Shown: piece after piece, positions 18,449 to 27,262 of the stretch
Layout of the letters: the number at the start of each line of letters is the position of its first letter
Numbering within the stretch: the stretch's first letter is position 1
Notes under the pieces: generated by a model
What the model saw: the letters and a program-made list of their open reading frames with translations, nothing else
Databases searched by the model: none
Told to the model about the DNA's origin: nothing
Source of the DNA: Acidobacteriota bacterium
Lineage (GTDB): Bacteria > Acidobacteriota > Terriglobia > Acidiferrales > UBA7541
Assembly: GCA_003223325.1 (NCBI GenBank)
Contig: QHYS01000057.1
Coordinates: 79,538-143,537, forward strand
Length of the DNA stretch: 64,000 nucleotides
Direction of reading: 5' to 3'
Position numbers and translations under genes: made by a program

Positions 18449-19331
18449 GCCTGTCTCCGACGAGGCCCAAGCACTCGAGCACGCCGCGGATTTTCTCCTC
18501 GTTTTCGGGAAGCGGAGGGCACAAAGGAAGCCGCCACACCGGCTCGAGCAAACCCATCGCTGCCATGGCCGCCTTCACGGGAATCGGGCTCGATTCGATG
18601 AAATTCACCTCCATCAACGGAAGGAATCTGCGCTGCAGACGCCTCGCTTCCTCGAAATTGTTTTCCAGGCAATGACGAATGAGCTGTGTCATCTCCGCCG
18701 GAATTTCGTTGGACACCACGGATATAAGGCCCTTGCCGCCAAGAGCGATGATGGGCAGCGCGAGCGCGTCATCGCCCGAGAGGACCATAAAATCTTCCGG
18801 CAAGTGGCCGAGCATGGACGCGACTTGACTGATGTCGCCCGAAGCCTCCTTGATTCCGACAATGTTGTCGATTTCCGCAAGCCTCCGCAGCGTGGCGGTG
18901 TCGACATTTGTGGCCGTTCGGCGGGGCACGCTATAGAGGACAATTGGCAGCGAAATCGCCGAAGCAATCGCTTTGTAGTGTTGGTGGAGTCCTGCCGGCG
19001 TGGGTTTGTTGTAGTACGGGGTTACCGAAAGGATTCCGTCCACGCCCATTGACTCCAGTTCCTTCGCCAGGGCGATCACTTCCGCTGTGTTGTACCCGCC
19101 TGCTCCGGCTAGTACGGGAACGCGGCCGCCGGCTTCTTCCATGGCGATTTCCACGATGCGCAGGTGTTCGTGTCGGCCGAGTGTGGGGTTCTCACCGGTC
19201 GTGCCGCAGGGCACGAGGAAATCAATTCCCGCATCAATCTGGCGGCGTACCAGCCTGTGAAGGGCCCGTTCATCGAGCGAAAAATCGCGCCGAAACGGAG
19301 TGACTAACGCGGTGCCGCATCCTGCAAACAT
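18429..19331 (-). CDS. dapA: 4-hydroxy-tetrahydrodipicolinate synthase
   Basis: Condenses pyruvate with aspartate semialdehyde, the committed step to diaminopimelate and lysine. The 300-residue TIM-barrel protein has the TTGENPTL motif (usually TTGESPTL), the [18 protein letters not shown] segment, the Tyr/Arg loop [11 protein letters not shown] and the Schiff-base Lys in [10 protein letters not shown]. It sits between dapB (9 bases upstream) and dapD (20-base overlap) in an operon with a lysine riboswitch at its head. No truncation or odd residues seen. Confidence 0.96.
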   Translation of the reverse strand: MFAGCGTALVTPFRRDFSLDERALHRLVRRQIDAGIDFLVPCGTTGENPTLGRHEHLRIVEIAMEEAGGRVPVLAGAGGYNTAEVIALAKELESMGVDGILSVTPYYNKPTPAGLHQHYKAIASAISLPIVLYSVPRRTATNVDTATLRRLAEIDNIVGIKEASGDISQVASMLGHLPEDFMVLSGDDALALPIIALGGKGLISVVSNEIPAEMTQLIRHCLENNFEEARRLQRRFLPLMEVNFIESSPIPVKAAMAAMGLLEPVWRLPLCPPLPENEEKIRGVLECLGLVGDRHVARAN

Positions 19332-19340
19332 TTGGCCTCC

Positions 19341-20036
19341 TCAGTGCCGGTCGAACAAAACGTCACTAAATTCAAACCAACCCTTTTTGCCGATCACCCA
19401 TTTCGCGGCCGTGAGTGCGCCGCGCGCAAAGCCTTCGCGGCTACGCGCGGTGTGACGCAACGTGATCGTGTCGGCCGCGGAATCGAAACCAATTTCGTGC
19501 GTGCCTGTATGAGCGCCCGCCCGGTTCGAGCTTACATCGACGCGCCGGCTCGGATCGGCCTTTTTCATCTCCTCCACCAATTTCAGTAACGTGCCGCTCG
19601 GCGCGTCTTTTTTTGTGGAGTGATGAATTTCCCAGGCCCACGCTCCGTACTCCTTGTAAGGAGCGAACTGCCGCGACGCCTCCGAGACCAAACGTAGAAA
19701 TATATTAACGCCGATGGAGAAGTTCGGACTCCATACCAATCCCGTGCGGGCCTTTTTCACGGCGGCTTTGGCGCGATCCATCTCGTCGGTCCAGCCCGTC
19801 GTGCCGATGACTGCGTTAATACCCGCGGCAGAGAGCCGCTCGATATCCGTCAAGACCGCCTCAGGAACAGAAAAATCCACGGCCACGTCGATGCCGCGAA
19901 AGCGCTCCCGCGTGATGCCCCGGCCATTTTCATTTTCGGCGATATCGAGGCGCAGCGGAACCTCAAACCCGTAATCGGAAGCAAGTTGCTCCACGAGGTG
20001 GCCCATTTTGCCGTATCCGATGATCGCCAGATTCAT
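19341..20036 (-). CDS. dapB: 4-hydroxy-tetrahydrodipicolinate reductase
   Basis: Reduces hydroxy-tetrahydrodipicolinate with NAD(P)H. The 231-residue protein starts with the dinucleotide motif MNLAIIGYGKMGHLV and contains the catalytic signature EIHHSTKKDAPSGTL. It is somewhat shorter than the enterobacterial enzyme (about 270), like the short form found in other phyla. It lies four bases after lysC and nine before dapA, in the same operon. In the first motif GYGKMG replaces the more usual GAxGRMG. Confidence 0.95.
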   Translation of the reverse strand: MNLAIIGYGKMGHLVEQLASDYGFEVPLRLDIAENENGRGITRERFRGIDVAVDFSVPEAVLTDIERLSAAGINAVIGTTGWTDEMDRAKAAVKKARTGLVWSPNFSIGVNIFLRLVSEASRQFAPYKEYGAWAWEIHHSTKKDAPSGTLLKLVEEMKKADPSRRVDVSSNRAGAHTGTHEIGFDSAADTITLRHTARSREGFARGALTAAKWVIGKKGWFEFSDVLFDRH

Positions 20037-20040
20037 TTCT

Positions 20041-21420
20041 TTAATCGAAAAAGGCCGGATCCGCGCCGCGAAAAAATTCCTGGTGCAAGAGTTTCACCGT
20101 TCTCTCCGCATCACAAGCCGCAACGACGAAACCAAGATTCAGCAGCGATGCGCCCTGCGAAATCATGCGAATATTGATCCCCCGCAAAGCGCCAAAGGCG
20201 CGAGCAGCCACGCCAGGCGTATGCCGCAGATTATCCCCGACGATGCAAACGATGGCCTGGTCCCTTTCGACGCTGACCTCGGAAAATTCTTGCAGAGCCT
20301 GGCAGATTTCGCCGAGTCGCGCCGGATCGTCTATGGTCAAGGAGACACTGACTTCGGAACTCGCCAGCATGTCCACGGCGGCTTCCGCGCGGCTGAAGAT
20401 CTCGAAAATGCGATAGAGAAACCCATGCGCCATGAGCATGCGCGTGGAGCGGATATTGACGATGTGAATCCCGCGCTTGCAGGAGATCGCTTTGATGACA
20501 TTGGAGCAGGGCACCGCCTCGGCAACGATTCGCGTGCCCGAGACATCCGGACGCCGCGAGTTCAGCACCACGACGGGAATATTCTTTTCGATCGCAGGCA
20601 GCAAGGTCGAAGGGTGCAGCACCTTAGCGCCGAAATAGGCGAGCTCCGCCGCCTCCGCGAAAGAGATCGTTTCAACGCGGCGCGCTTCAGGCACAAGTTT
20701 CGGATCGCAGGTCATGACGCCGTCAACATCGGTCCAAATCTGAATCTCCTCGGCAGCGATACCGGCGCCGATTATGGCAGCGCTGAAGTCGGAGCCTCCG
20801 CGGCCGAGTGTGGTGGTCACGCCGCTTTCGGCGGCGCCGATGAACCCTCCGAGCACCGGCACTTTGCTTTGGCTGACGAGCGGCAAAATCTGATCTCGCG
20901 CGCGAGCGTAGGTCTGGGAGTATAACGGCGTAGCCGCTTTGTGGCGCGCATCGGTGAGCACCACGCAGCGTGCATCCACATGCGCGGCGTTGATACCAAG
21001 ATGGGGAAACACAAGGGCGATCAAGCGGCTCGACAGGCGTTCTCCATAGCTCGAGAGAGCATCGACGAATTCGGGACCGAATTCACCGAGAACCGCCAAT
21101 TGCCCGAGCAAGTCAGCCATTTCTTGAAAATGGCAGTCGAGAGTCCCCCGGAGTTCGCCCTGACTCGACACCGGAAGCAACAAGCCGATTTCGCGCTCGT
21201 GCATTTCCCTCAGGGCGTGCAGCCTTTCGAGCAGTCGATTTCCCTCGGGCCCGCCGGCGACCGCCTCCTCACCCAAAGTCAAGAGCTGCTGGGTGGTCTT
21301 GCCCATGGCTGAGACCACCACAACGGGTTCGCGGGCGAGCGCTCGCCTGACGATTGCCGCCATGCGTTCCACCGCGGGAGCCGATTCGAGAGACGAGCCG
21401 CCAAATTTCATTACAATCAT
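20041..21420 (-). CDS. lysC: Aspartate kinase
   Basis: Phosphorylates aspartate, the first step of the aspartate family. The 459-residue protein begins MIVMKFGGSSLES, the nucleotide/substrate motif of the family. It contains GRGGSDFSAAIIGAGIAAEE and WTDVDGVMTCDPKLVPEARR, followed by two ACT domains (from about residue 310) such as RGIHIVNIRSTRMLMAHGF, which mediate feedback by lysine or threonine. The ATG at 21420 is preferred to the longer open frame (to 21498) because it starts exactly at the conserved motif with AAAGGATG upstream. It follows a DapE-like gene by about 140 bases and precedes dapB by four. No homoserine dehydrogenase domain is fused. Confidence 0.95.
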   Translation of the reverse strand: MIVMKFGGSSLESAPAVERMAAIVRRALAREPVVVVSAMGKTTQQLLTLGEEAVAGGPEGNRLLERLHALREMHEREIGLLLPVSSQGELRGTLDCHFQEMADLLGQLAVLGEFGPEFVDALSSYGERLSSRLIALVFPHLGINAAHVDARCVVLTDARHKAATPLYSQTYARARDQILPLVSQSKVPVLGGFIGAAESGVTTTLGRGGSDFSAAIIGAGIAAEEIQIWTDVDGVMTCDPKLVPEARRVETISFAEAAELAYFGAKVLHPSTLLPAIEKNIPVVVLNSRRPDVSGTRIVAEAVPCSNVIKAISCKRGIHIVNIRSTRMLMAHGFLYRIFEIFSRAEAAVDMLASSEVSVSLTIDDPARLGEICQALQEFSEVSVERDQAIVCIVGDNLRHTPGVAARAFGALRGINIRMISQGASLLNLGFVVAACDAERTVKLLHQEFFRGADPAFFD

Positions 21421-21558
21421 GCCGCGATCATCCTTTGCCCAACGTGCAGAATCTCTGAAAAAAGCTGATCCCTCGGTCCTCCGCCCCAATACGGGCAAAA
21501 CCGGCGCGTATTGGGGACCCCGGTCGGGATGACAACGTGCCTTCTATGATCAACAAGA

Positions 21559-22572
21559 TCATGTAAGAGCCAGAAGCTTTTTCACCATCTGCTGATAGAT
21601 GGCGCTCGCCGCCACAAGCTCTTTCTTAGATACGCGCTCTTCGCTCGTATGCGCCACGTGGATAGTGCCGGGACCAAGTAAATAAGGCTTGCCCCAGCTA
21701 TTGCCGAATACGGGCACGTCCGTCGTATAGGCAACGATGGAAGTCTCAAACCCATCGAGGCGGTCCAAGCGAATCTCCGGGATGCACAGAACTTCGCGGA
21801 CCTCGGCTCGATCACCAACTGCACCGATCACGGCTTCCCGAACCGGCGCGGCATCGCCGACCAACCGAATGGCGATTTCGGCCATTGCCGAGTCTGGAAT
21901 CACATTGGGTGCTCGCCCCCCGGAAATGACGCCGATGTTCAAAGTGCTCCGGCCGAGCACAGGGTCTTCCGGCAAAGCGATCCTGCGAATCTGCTGGAGC
22001 GCATCGAGAAGCTTTTCAATGGCCGAGTCGCCCAACTCGGGATGGGCAGAGTGCGCCAGTTTGCCGCGGGCTTCGACTTCGCAGCGCAGCAGACCCTTGG
22101 TGGCTAGCGCCAGTTTATTTTCCGTTGGTTCTCCGTTTATCAAGAAGCGCGAGCCTCGCGGGTTCCGAGCGGCGGCGTAAGCTCCGGCGCTGTTGCGCTC
22201 TTCGCCAACTACAAAAAGCAAACCGAAATCACGCACGCCGCCCTCGAGCAGGCCCTCCGCGGCTCCGATCATGGAGGCCATAATGCCCTTAGCGTCCGCG
22301 GAGCCGCGTCCCCAGATAGAGTCGGCATCTTCTCGCGAGGGGAAAAAGGGAGGAACGGTGTCCATATGAGTCGACAGCGTAACCACCAGATCTCCCCAAT
22401 GAGCGAATACATTGAAGCGATCGGCCTCGATGGGCCACCGTTCGAGCTGTCCCGCAAAACGGGCGCTTAAAGGGGCGAGGGTATTTAGCAGGAACTCTCC
22501 TACCGCTGCCTCGTGGTTGGTCACAGATTCGATATCCACGAGCTTGCGCGTAAGCTGGAAAATGTCGGTCAT
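21559..22572 (-). CDS. M20-family metallopeptidase, probable succinyl-diaminopimelate desuccinylase
   Basis: A 337-residue dinuclear-zinc amidohydrolase of the M20/ArgE/DapE/CPG2 group. Metal ligands are visible in LSTHMDTVPP (His, Asp), GRGSADAKGIMASM (Asp), VVGEERNSAGA (Glu pair), INGEPTENKLA (acidic ligand) and near the end HVAHTSEERV (His). A central dimerisation insert starts at LLRCEVEARGKLAHSAHPEL. Being first in an operon with lysC-dapB-dapA-dapD behind a lysine riboswitch argues strongly for DapE function, the desuccinylation step that pairs with DapD. Sequence alone cannot exclude ArgE or CPG2-like activity. ATG 22572 is preceded in-frame by GTG two codons earlier; both are possible. 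Confidence 0.88.
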   Translation of the reverse strand: MTDIFQLTRKLVDIESVTNHEAAVGEFLLNTLAPLSARFAGQLERWPIEADRFNVFAHWGDLVVTLSTHMDTVPPFFPSREDADSIWGRGSADAKGIMASMIGAAEGLLEGGVRDFGLLFVVGEERNSAGAYAAARNPRGSRFLINGEPTENKLALATKGLLRCEVEARGKLAHSAHPELGDSAIEKLLDALQQIRRIALPEDPVLGRSTLNIGVISGGRAPNVIPDSAMAEIAIRLVGDAAPVREAVIGAVGDRAEVREVLCIPEIRLDRLDGFETSIVAYTTDVPVFGNSWGKPYLLGPGTIHVAHTSEERVSKKELVAASAIYQQMVKKLLALT

Positions 22573-22872
22573 GTTCACCCCAGCACCCGTAAAAGCGACG
22601 CGTGCCGGGGACCCCGCTCCTTTGTCCGACTACACGCAAAAAACGGCGTGCTGTGGAAACCCCAGTAGGACTCCTCGGAACGTTTCCCAAGCTACAAACG
22701 GTCCAACTAACTTCGGCTAAATACGGATGGAGACAGAGAAGGAAGGACGAATGACAAACTGCGGTCTTCACTTCCCGATAGCGCTCCATCGGTGAGCTGC
22801 GAAAGCTCTCTGCTTCGCGAAAAGCGCAGCCTGCGGATAGCCCTTCGCGTTAAGCGACTTTCGCCATAAGCA

Positions 22873-23058
22873 AACAGATGACAGTAGACGAGTCTTAGCC
22901 TCGTCTCCCAACCGGCGCGGAGCGCGCCTCGGCGACGATTTCGGCGGAACCTTAGGCAGGAACAGGTGTTAGCTGCGTCCCGGCCCCTTTGGCGCGGGCC
23001 TCCAAAAGCGCCTCGGAAAAGCCGGCCCGGCTACTGATGGCCTCCGCACCTCTATCAA
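22873..23058 (-). promoter_or_regulatory. Lysine (L-box) riboswitch aptamer
   Basis: Read on the minus strand, the region shows L-box elements in order and at normal spacing (about 185 nt in all): GATAGAGGTGCGGAGGCC and ATCAGTAGC at the 5' end, an AAAGGGGCCGG segment, GTCGCCGAGGCGCG with CGCGCCGG closing a hairpin, then AGACGAGGCTAAGACTCGTCT and ACTGTCATCTG at the 3' end. The last two resemble the GGGGCTGAATCCCC helix and TTGTCA of E. coli lysC. It lies 300 bases upstream of the dapE-like gene and just downstream of a promoter. The expression platform is not clear: no hairpin with a T-run was found between it and the first gene. Confidence 0.85.
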
Positions 23059-23068
23059 GAGCCGTTAA

Positions 23069-23098
23069 AAGCTAGCAGCTTGCGGGAAGAGGTGTCAA
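23069..23098 (-). promoter_or_regulatory. Promoter of the lysine operon
   Basis: On the minus strand, a consensus -35 TTGACA (23093-23098) is followed after 18 bases by TAGCTT (23069-23074). Transcription would begin near 23062, almost exactly at the first base of the lysine riboswitch. Confidence 0.55.
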
Positions 23099-23333
23099 GC
23101 CAGCGAATCCGACCTTGGATTCGCATCTGAACCGCCCAAAAAATCATTGAACTAGCGCAATTAACTTGAGATGATTAGCCCTCATCCGGTTCAGCCAAGT
23201 GGTCTGGCTATCGCACCGCCCCAACGCCCGATACTCGCGCTCGAGAGGCGCGCGCCGGGGCCCCGGTCCGCAGTGATGCGTATCGAAACTGCGATAATTT
23301 TCGGTCCGTCTAACAAGTTTGGAGGAAGTGACC

Positions 23334-23882
23334 ATGAACTCTACTAGATTTCGCGAGCTCCTCTGGCTTGCTCGCATTGCCTTCGTGATCATCGCCTGGC
23401 AGCCCGCGGCGCTGCGCGCTCAAGCAGCCAAGAGCGCTGCGCCGACTGGTGGGCAGTTCAACGTCGTTAAAGAGATTATGGATCATAAAGATACGCTCCA
23501 GTGGAAGCCGGCGGGCAACGGAATTCCGGCCGACGTATGCACGATCCTTCTAGTCTGCAACGGAACGACTAAAGTGATTGCGCTTCCCCGGGCAACCGAG
23601 GGCGGCCAGCCAGTGGGACGAGGGGTCTACCTGACGCAGGACGACAAAAAAGCGGAGGTGCTCGTGCTCGAACGTCAGACGCCCGTAGACACGTACTTTT
23701 TCCTGCTTACTTCTCAGGGGACATTGGCGAAGGCGGCGTACGCGCAGGTCAACAGCAGGTCCTGGGTGCCGGTCGGCATGGCGCTTGCGGGTTCCGTGTT
23801 CGATAAGGATAAAGTCGTGTGGCACAACTGGGCGTCGAAGCTGGGCACAGCGGCAGCTGCGGACAAGAAACCAGAGTCCTGA
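23334..23882 (+). CDS. Secreted protein of unknown function
   Basis: A 182-residue protein with a signal peptide (basic start, hydrophobic AFVIIAWQPAALRAQA) and no recognised domain. The ATG at 23334 follows a strong GGAGGAAGTGACC; an in-frame TTG five codons earlier lies inside that ribosome-binding site and is unlikely. The mature part is compact with hydrophobic strands (VCTILLVCNGTTKVIALP, KAEVLVLERQTPVDTYFFLL), suggesting a small beta-rich periplasmic protein. It has two closely spaced Cys (CTILLVC). Its gene is divergent from the lysine operon and convergent with a LysR regulator gene. Confidence 0.7.
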   Translation: MNSTRFRELLWLARIAFVIIAWQPAALRAQAAKSAAPTGGQFNVVKEIMDHKDTLQWKPAGNGIPADVCTILLVCNGTTKVIALPRATEGGQPVGRGVYLTQDDKKAEVLVLERQTPVDTYFFLLTSQGTLAKAAYAQVNSRSWVPVGMALAGSVFDKDKVVWHNWASKLGTAAAADKKPES

Positions 23883-23986
23883 ACCCGGAGTCTGAACCTG
23901 GATTCGGAATTGCCCCTCGTATAGTTCCGAAGAAGAACCCCAAAAAGCAGATCCTTCCGTGCACCCGAGTGCGTTCCTTGACGGAG

Positions 23987-24922
23987 TTAGGCGGAGGTAT
24001 CGGCCTTGCCGTTTTTACTACTTTCGGGCTTGCCATCCAGCTTGCTATCAGCACCGCGGATCAATTCCACGAAAGCGCTAGCCGCGCGGGGCAAATGGCG
24101 GTCGCGGCGGTAGATCAATCCCAGTTCGCGCCACAATTCAACGTCCTTGATAGGAATGAGCTTCACTCGGCCGGCGCGGACGTCGTCTTTGGTGAAACCT
24201 TCGCTGATCAGAGATACACCAAGATTCGCGCCGACGAAAAGCTTGATCATCGTCACGCTGGGCAATTCCATAACAATGCGTAGGTCGGCCACATAGGGAC
24301 GGAAAACTTTGTCAAGCACCTGGCGCGTAAAGCCGGTCTTGGGAAAAATCAGCGGCTGGCCGGCGATATCCTTGGCGCTGACTTCCTTTTGCTTGGAGAG
24401 CGGATTTTTCGTGCTGACCATCAGCATCACGCGATCGCGATAAATGGAGTGCACTTTGAGGCTGGGCGATTTCACCGGCAGAGTCACAATGCCCAGATCG
24501 ATGGTGCCGTCTTCCACGCGCTGCAGAATTTTGTGGCTGAAATTGCGGTAGATGCTGATCTGCACGTCGGGAAACGTGCGATGGAACCGGGAGAAAACTT
24601 CCGGCAATACGTAGAGGCAGGTGGCCTCGTTCGCGCCGATGGCCAGAATGCCACGGGGCATCTCCGATTGATCGGCCACGGCGCGCAGCGATTCCTGACG
24701 CAGCGATAGGAAGCGCGCCGCATATTCAAACAGCACTTCTCCCGCCGGAGTCAGCCGAACGGTCTTGCCCATGCGCCCGAACAGCTTTTCGCCGTACTCC
24801 TGTTCGAGCTGGCGAATTTGGGCGCTAACGGCGGATTGCGAACGGAAAACCTTGCGGCCGGCTAGGGAAAAACTGCCGTGCTTAGCCACTTCAACAAAGG
24901 TATTGAGCTGATCGAAATCCAT
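23987..24922 (-). CDS. LysR-family transcriptional regulator
   Basis: A 311-residue DNA-binding regulator. The winged helix-turn-helix is at residues 1-65 (MDFDQLNTFVEVAKHGSFS, RSQSAVSAQIRQLEQEYG, LTPAGEVLFEYA). It is followed by the two-lobed LysR substrate-binding domain (from about 90: GILAIGANEATCLYVLPEVF, GTIDLGIVTLPV, GANLGVSLISEGF). The sequence is closest in style to CysB/CbbR-like members but no target can be inferred. The C-terminal 20 residues are Ser/Lys/Asp-rich and probably disordered. LysR genes often regulate a divergent neighbour; upstream here lies a 420-base gap with no intact gene, so its target may be elsewhere or lost. Confidence 0.9.
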   Translation of the reverse strand: MDFDQLNTFVEVAKHGSFSLAGRKVFRSQSAVSAQIRQLEQEYGEKLFGRMGKTVRLTPAGEVLFEYAARFLSLRQESLRAVADQSEMPRGILAIGANEATCLYVLPEVFSRFHRTFPDVQISIYRNFSHKILQRVEDGTIDLGIVTLPVKSPSLKVHSIYRDRVMLMVSTKNPLSKQKEVSAKDIAGQPLIFPKTGFTRQVLDKVFRPYVADLRIVMELPSVTMIKLFVGANLGVSLISEGFTKDDVRAGRVKLIPIKDVELWRELGLIYRRDRHLPRAASAFVELIRGADSKLDGKPESSKNGKADTSA

Positions 24923-25345
24923 CTTACGTGGCCCGCAATTCTAGCGGAAACGGCGGGCAAATTCATCTTCCGCTGTTTCGCATTCACTGACTCCTAATCC
25001 GATGGCTGACGAGCTCGTCTGCAGTCTGCAGATCTTCCGATTCTACGCAAATCCTATAAAATAGCGGGCAGGGCCTCAGATGGAAGAGCAGGCTTCCTAA
25101 TCGGGCGGTCGGTCTCCGCCCCCCCTTGTTTTCTGTAGGTTGGAGTTGGTTCTAGCAGGTGGGCGTAAGAGGCGAAGCGGGTCGGGTTGCAGGTCATTTG
25201 CGAGAAGAATGCGAGAAGTGAGCCTCACTCACCGCGTGCATTTACAGCTTGCGCATAATATTTGCAACGATGGGTTTCACGATGCCCAATGAGGAGGATA
25301 TTTATTTACGCAGTAACAGGTACTCCGTCAAGCTGGCAAACGGTC
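24923..25345. other. Intergenic interval with tRNA-like remnant
   Basis: This 420-base interval between the LysR and PilZ genes holds a promoter-like TATAAAAT (about 25055-25062), the tRNA-Arg-like segment described separately, and an inverted repeat at its right edge. No protein-coding frame is convincing. Confidence 0.4.
25065..25127 (+). tRNA. Possible tRNA-Arg(CCU)-like remnant (degenerate)
   Basis: CTCAGATGGAAGAGC is identical in form to a tRNA D-arm. It is followed by CTTCCTAAT, which could be an anticodon loop reading CCU, and by GGCGG-TCGGTCT-CCGCC, a T-arm-like hairpin without the GTTCGA loop. The anticodon stem and acceptor stem do not pair properly, so this is not a working tRNA; it may be a decayed copy or a coincidental resemblance. 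It borders a zone of recombinase remnants, where tRNA 3' ends are common integration targets. Confidence 0.25.
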
Positions 25346-25358
25346 TTAGTGACGGAGT
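25322..25358. repeat. Inverted repeat overlapping the PilZ stop codon
   Basis: ACTCCGTCA (25322-25330) and TGACGGAGT (25350-25358) form a perfect 9-bp stem with a 19-base loop that contains the end of the PilZ gene. There is no T-run, so its role as a terminator is uncertain. Confidence 0.4.
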
Positions 25359-25888
25359 TTCCTCATCATGTCTTGCCCTTCCGCTTCGGTGAGCACCCCC
25401 TTTCGCATTAGCGCCAGAATAAGTGCAGAAATCACATTGGGTATTTCGCCGCCAACCTTATCTTTGGTACCCTCTCCGGCACTCCGAGGCGGCTCTGTAG
25501 GCAACTTCCCGCCCAATTCCGCGATCCAGTTCCCGAGGACCTGCTTTTGCTCCGCCTGGGCCGCGACGAAGGCCAAACCCATGCCTACGCCGAATTTCAT
25601 GTTGGTGACCTTTGCTTGCGCGTCAAACGAGTGCGCGCCTCTAGTGATCCTGATTTGTACGGCCGTCGATACCAGAAGAGGGCTAAGGGTGTCCACATAG
25701 CAGCCGCCTAAGGAGAGATCACTCACGCGCCCCTTAATTCTCGTTCCAGACTGAACCTCCACGACCTCTACATCCGCATTAAATGGGAACCTCGGAAAAC
25801 GACGGCGCTCCTGCTTTCTATCTCGAATGCTCCGGCGAGTAGCGTCGTCTTCGGCGCTGGTTATTCGTTCAGCAGGATCGTCCGACAT
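25346..25888 (-). CDS. PilZ-domain protein (probable cyclic di-GMP receptor)
   Basis: A 180-residue cytoplasmic protein. The PilZ domain covers about residues 25-125. It shows the Arg motif (KQERRRFPRFPFN) and the DxSxxG motif (VSDLSLGGCYVDT), the two elements that wrap around cyclic di-GMP. A Pro/Gly-rich linker leads to a C-terminal helical tail (EIPNVISALILALMRKGVLT, then EAEGQDMMRKLRH) of unknown role. ATG 25888 is favoured over a TTG six codons upstream, though no strong ribosome site is seen. An HD-GYP protein gene at 42.6 kb could encode the matching phosphodiesterase activity, but the genes are not linked. Confidence 0.88.
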   Translation of the reverse strand: MSDDPAERITSAEDDATRRSIRDRKQERRRFPRFPFNADVEVVEVQSGTRIKGRVSDLSLGGCYVDTLSPLLVSTAVQIRITRGAHSFDAQAKVTNMKFGVGMGLAFVAAQAEQKQVLGNWIAELGGKLPTEPPRSAGEGTKDKVGGEIPNVISALILALMRKGVLTEAEGQDMMRKLRH

Positions 25889-25942
25889 TGTATTTCGTGG
25901 TGACAATTACAAACGTATGTTGAATTAGTGCCACTTTGCCTG

Positions 25943-26242
25943 TTATCTCCGGCATGGACAACAGCAAGCGAACATTCTTGCTTCGGGATAGTACACTTGA
26001 TTCTTAGATGCGCGATACCTCTTCTGTAGTGGAATCAGAAGCTGAGCCCAGGATGCGCCAAAGAGCCCGCCGCGGTGGAGCATAAGAACAGGCTGCCCTG
26101 TTCCCACTTCGAGGACGTACATTGGTTGCTGAGCCGACCTGATCCGCACAAGCCGAGAACGGACTACAAGGTGATACCGAGACAGCAGTCGCTGTTCGGC
26201 CTTCTTGAACCGATCAGCTTCTGGTCCCACCGGAAGTGGCAC
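25943..26242 (-). pseudogene. N-terminal fragment of an alpha/beta-fold hydrolase
   Basis: The frame encodes ADRFKKAEQRLLSRYHLV, then VRIRSAQQPMYVLEVGTGQP and VLMLHRGGLFGASWAQLLIP, the first two strands and oxyanion HG(G) region of an alpha/beta hydrolase (usually LHGGG; here HRGG). The protein stops after about 85 recognisable residues, before the nucleophile, and no continuation is found in neighbouring frames. It is a decayed gene at the left edge of the insertion zone. Confidence 0.6.
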
Positions 26243-26894
26243 GCACCGGCTCGGCTGATCGCTCGCTCCACGCAGCCTCCGACCGCTTTAGAGCGATTAG
26301 ACTAGCCTTCAAGCCGAGTCCAGGAATTTCTCGACGGTTCATCGTTTAAATCTCCCTGCGCAGACCCAGGCATGGGGAACGTGGGCGAGGCACAGCGAGG
26401 TTCAGGGGCTTGGTCTCCTCAAATCAAAAGGCCGTCACGGTACCCAGGGCGGCTATCTATCGCAACAGAGGCTCGGGCGTCAAGCTGGGAACTGCGGCTT
26501 CACGGCGCTCTCTGGTAAGCTTTCGGTAGACATGCGTAGCCGCGCGGATTTCTCAGCGGCCAGGTGGGGCTCCGGCTCTCGCCAGCGTTTCATAGTAATT
26601 CCCCGGCATCCAGGCCGCAGGGTCGCGCGCCACCTCCGCAGCGTCTTTCTGGAGTTCCGTCAGGTAGACCAGGGAATTGGCGCCCTTCAATTCGCATCGC
26701 GTGGTTGAGTCTTTCGGCTTTCTGAGCTTCGGTAGCGCGACCCATAAGTCAACATATATGCAACCGTCTGTGGCGGGCATGGCACAAATACGAGCCGATC
26801 AGCGATACTTCAATACGTGATCAAAACTGAAGTTATCTTTTGCTTCTGAAGGAGTGAGCGCTCCGTCTTGCGGGGGACATTTTTCTGAGCACGG
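26243..26894. other. Degenerate interval between gene remnants
   Basis: About 650 bases with no intact gene. A minus-strand frame at 26553-26780 ends in a protein-like segment (LTELQKDAAEVARDPAAW, then MPGNYYETLARAGAPP) that could be the C-terminal stub of a lost gene, but I recognise no family. The rest looks noncoding. Confidence 0.35.
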
Positions 26895-27262
26895 TCAAAT
26901 CCAAATCCTCTCGCGACGGCCCTTGCCCATCACGTGGTGGGCTGAGGATGGAGGACCAGATCAGCTAAGCTCAGCCCGACCAACTCTGACACACGCAACC
27001 CGCCGGCAAAGGCTAAGTGGAGCATCGCACGGTCCCGCAACCCGTCCCGGGAACTCGGGTCAGGAACATCCAGTAAGGCTTGAATTTCTTCACGATTGAG
27101 ATAGCCGATGATCACCTCGTCGGTCTTCTTCACCGGGACGGCACGAATTCGGCGGGCTTGCTCAAGACACGACGGTAGGCGGTATTCCAAAAACCGGAAG
27201 AACGTCTTGATAGCGGCCAATCTTGCGGCAGATCGTCCCTGATCGCCGATGGACGAAACGTA
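26895..27262 (-). pseudogene. Tyrosine recombinase (phage-integrase family) remnant
   Basis: The frame contains the end of the core-binding domain (AAIKTFFRFLEYRLPSCLEQ), the linker VKKTDEVIIGYLNREEIQAL and the start of the catalytic domain with its first Arg (FAGGLRVSELVGL). It breaks at LHPQPTT. The next frame continues with VMGKGRRERIWI and a stop at 26895; GKGxRER is the conserved second-strand motif, so a frameshift separates the two. The catalytic His-x-x-Arg box and Tyr are missing. The sequence style is that of recombinases carried by integron-like or multi-recombinase insertion elements. It is nonfunctional. Confidence 0.8.

Noticed and set aside
22600..22660. Inverted repeat around a T6 stretch upstream of the DapE-like gene as a riboswitch terminator
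   Set aside because: The T-run lies inside the loop, not after the stem, so it cannot act as an intrinsic terminator.
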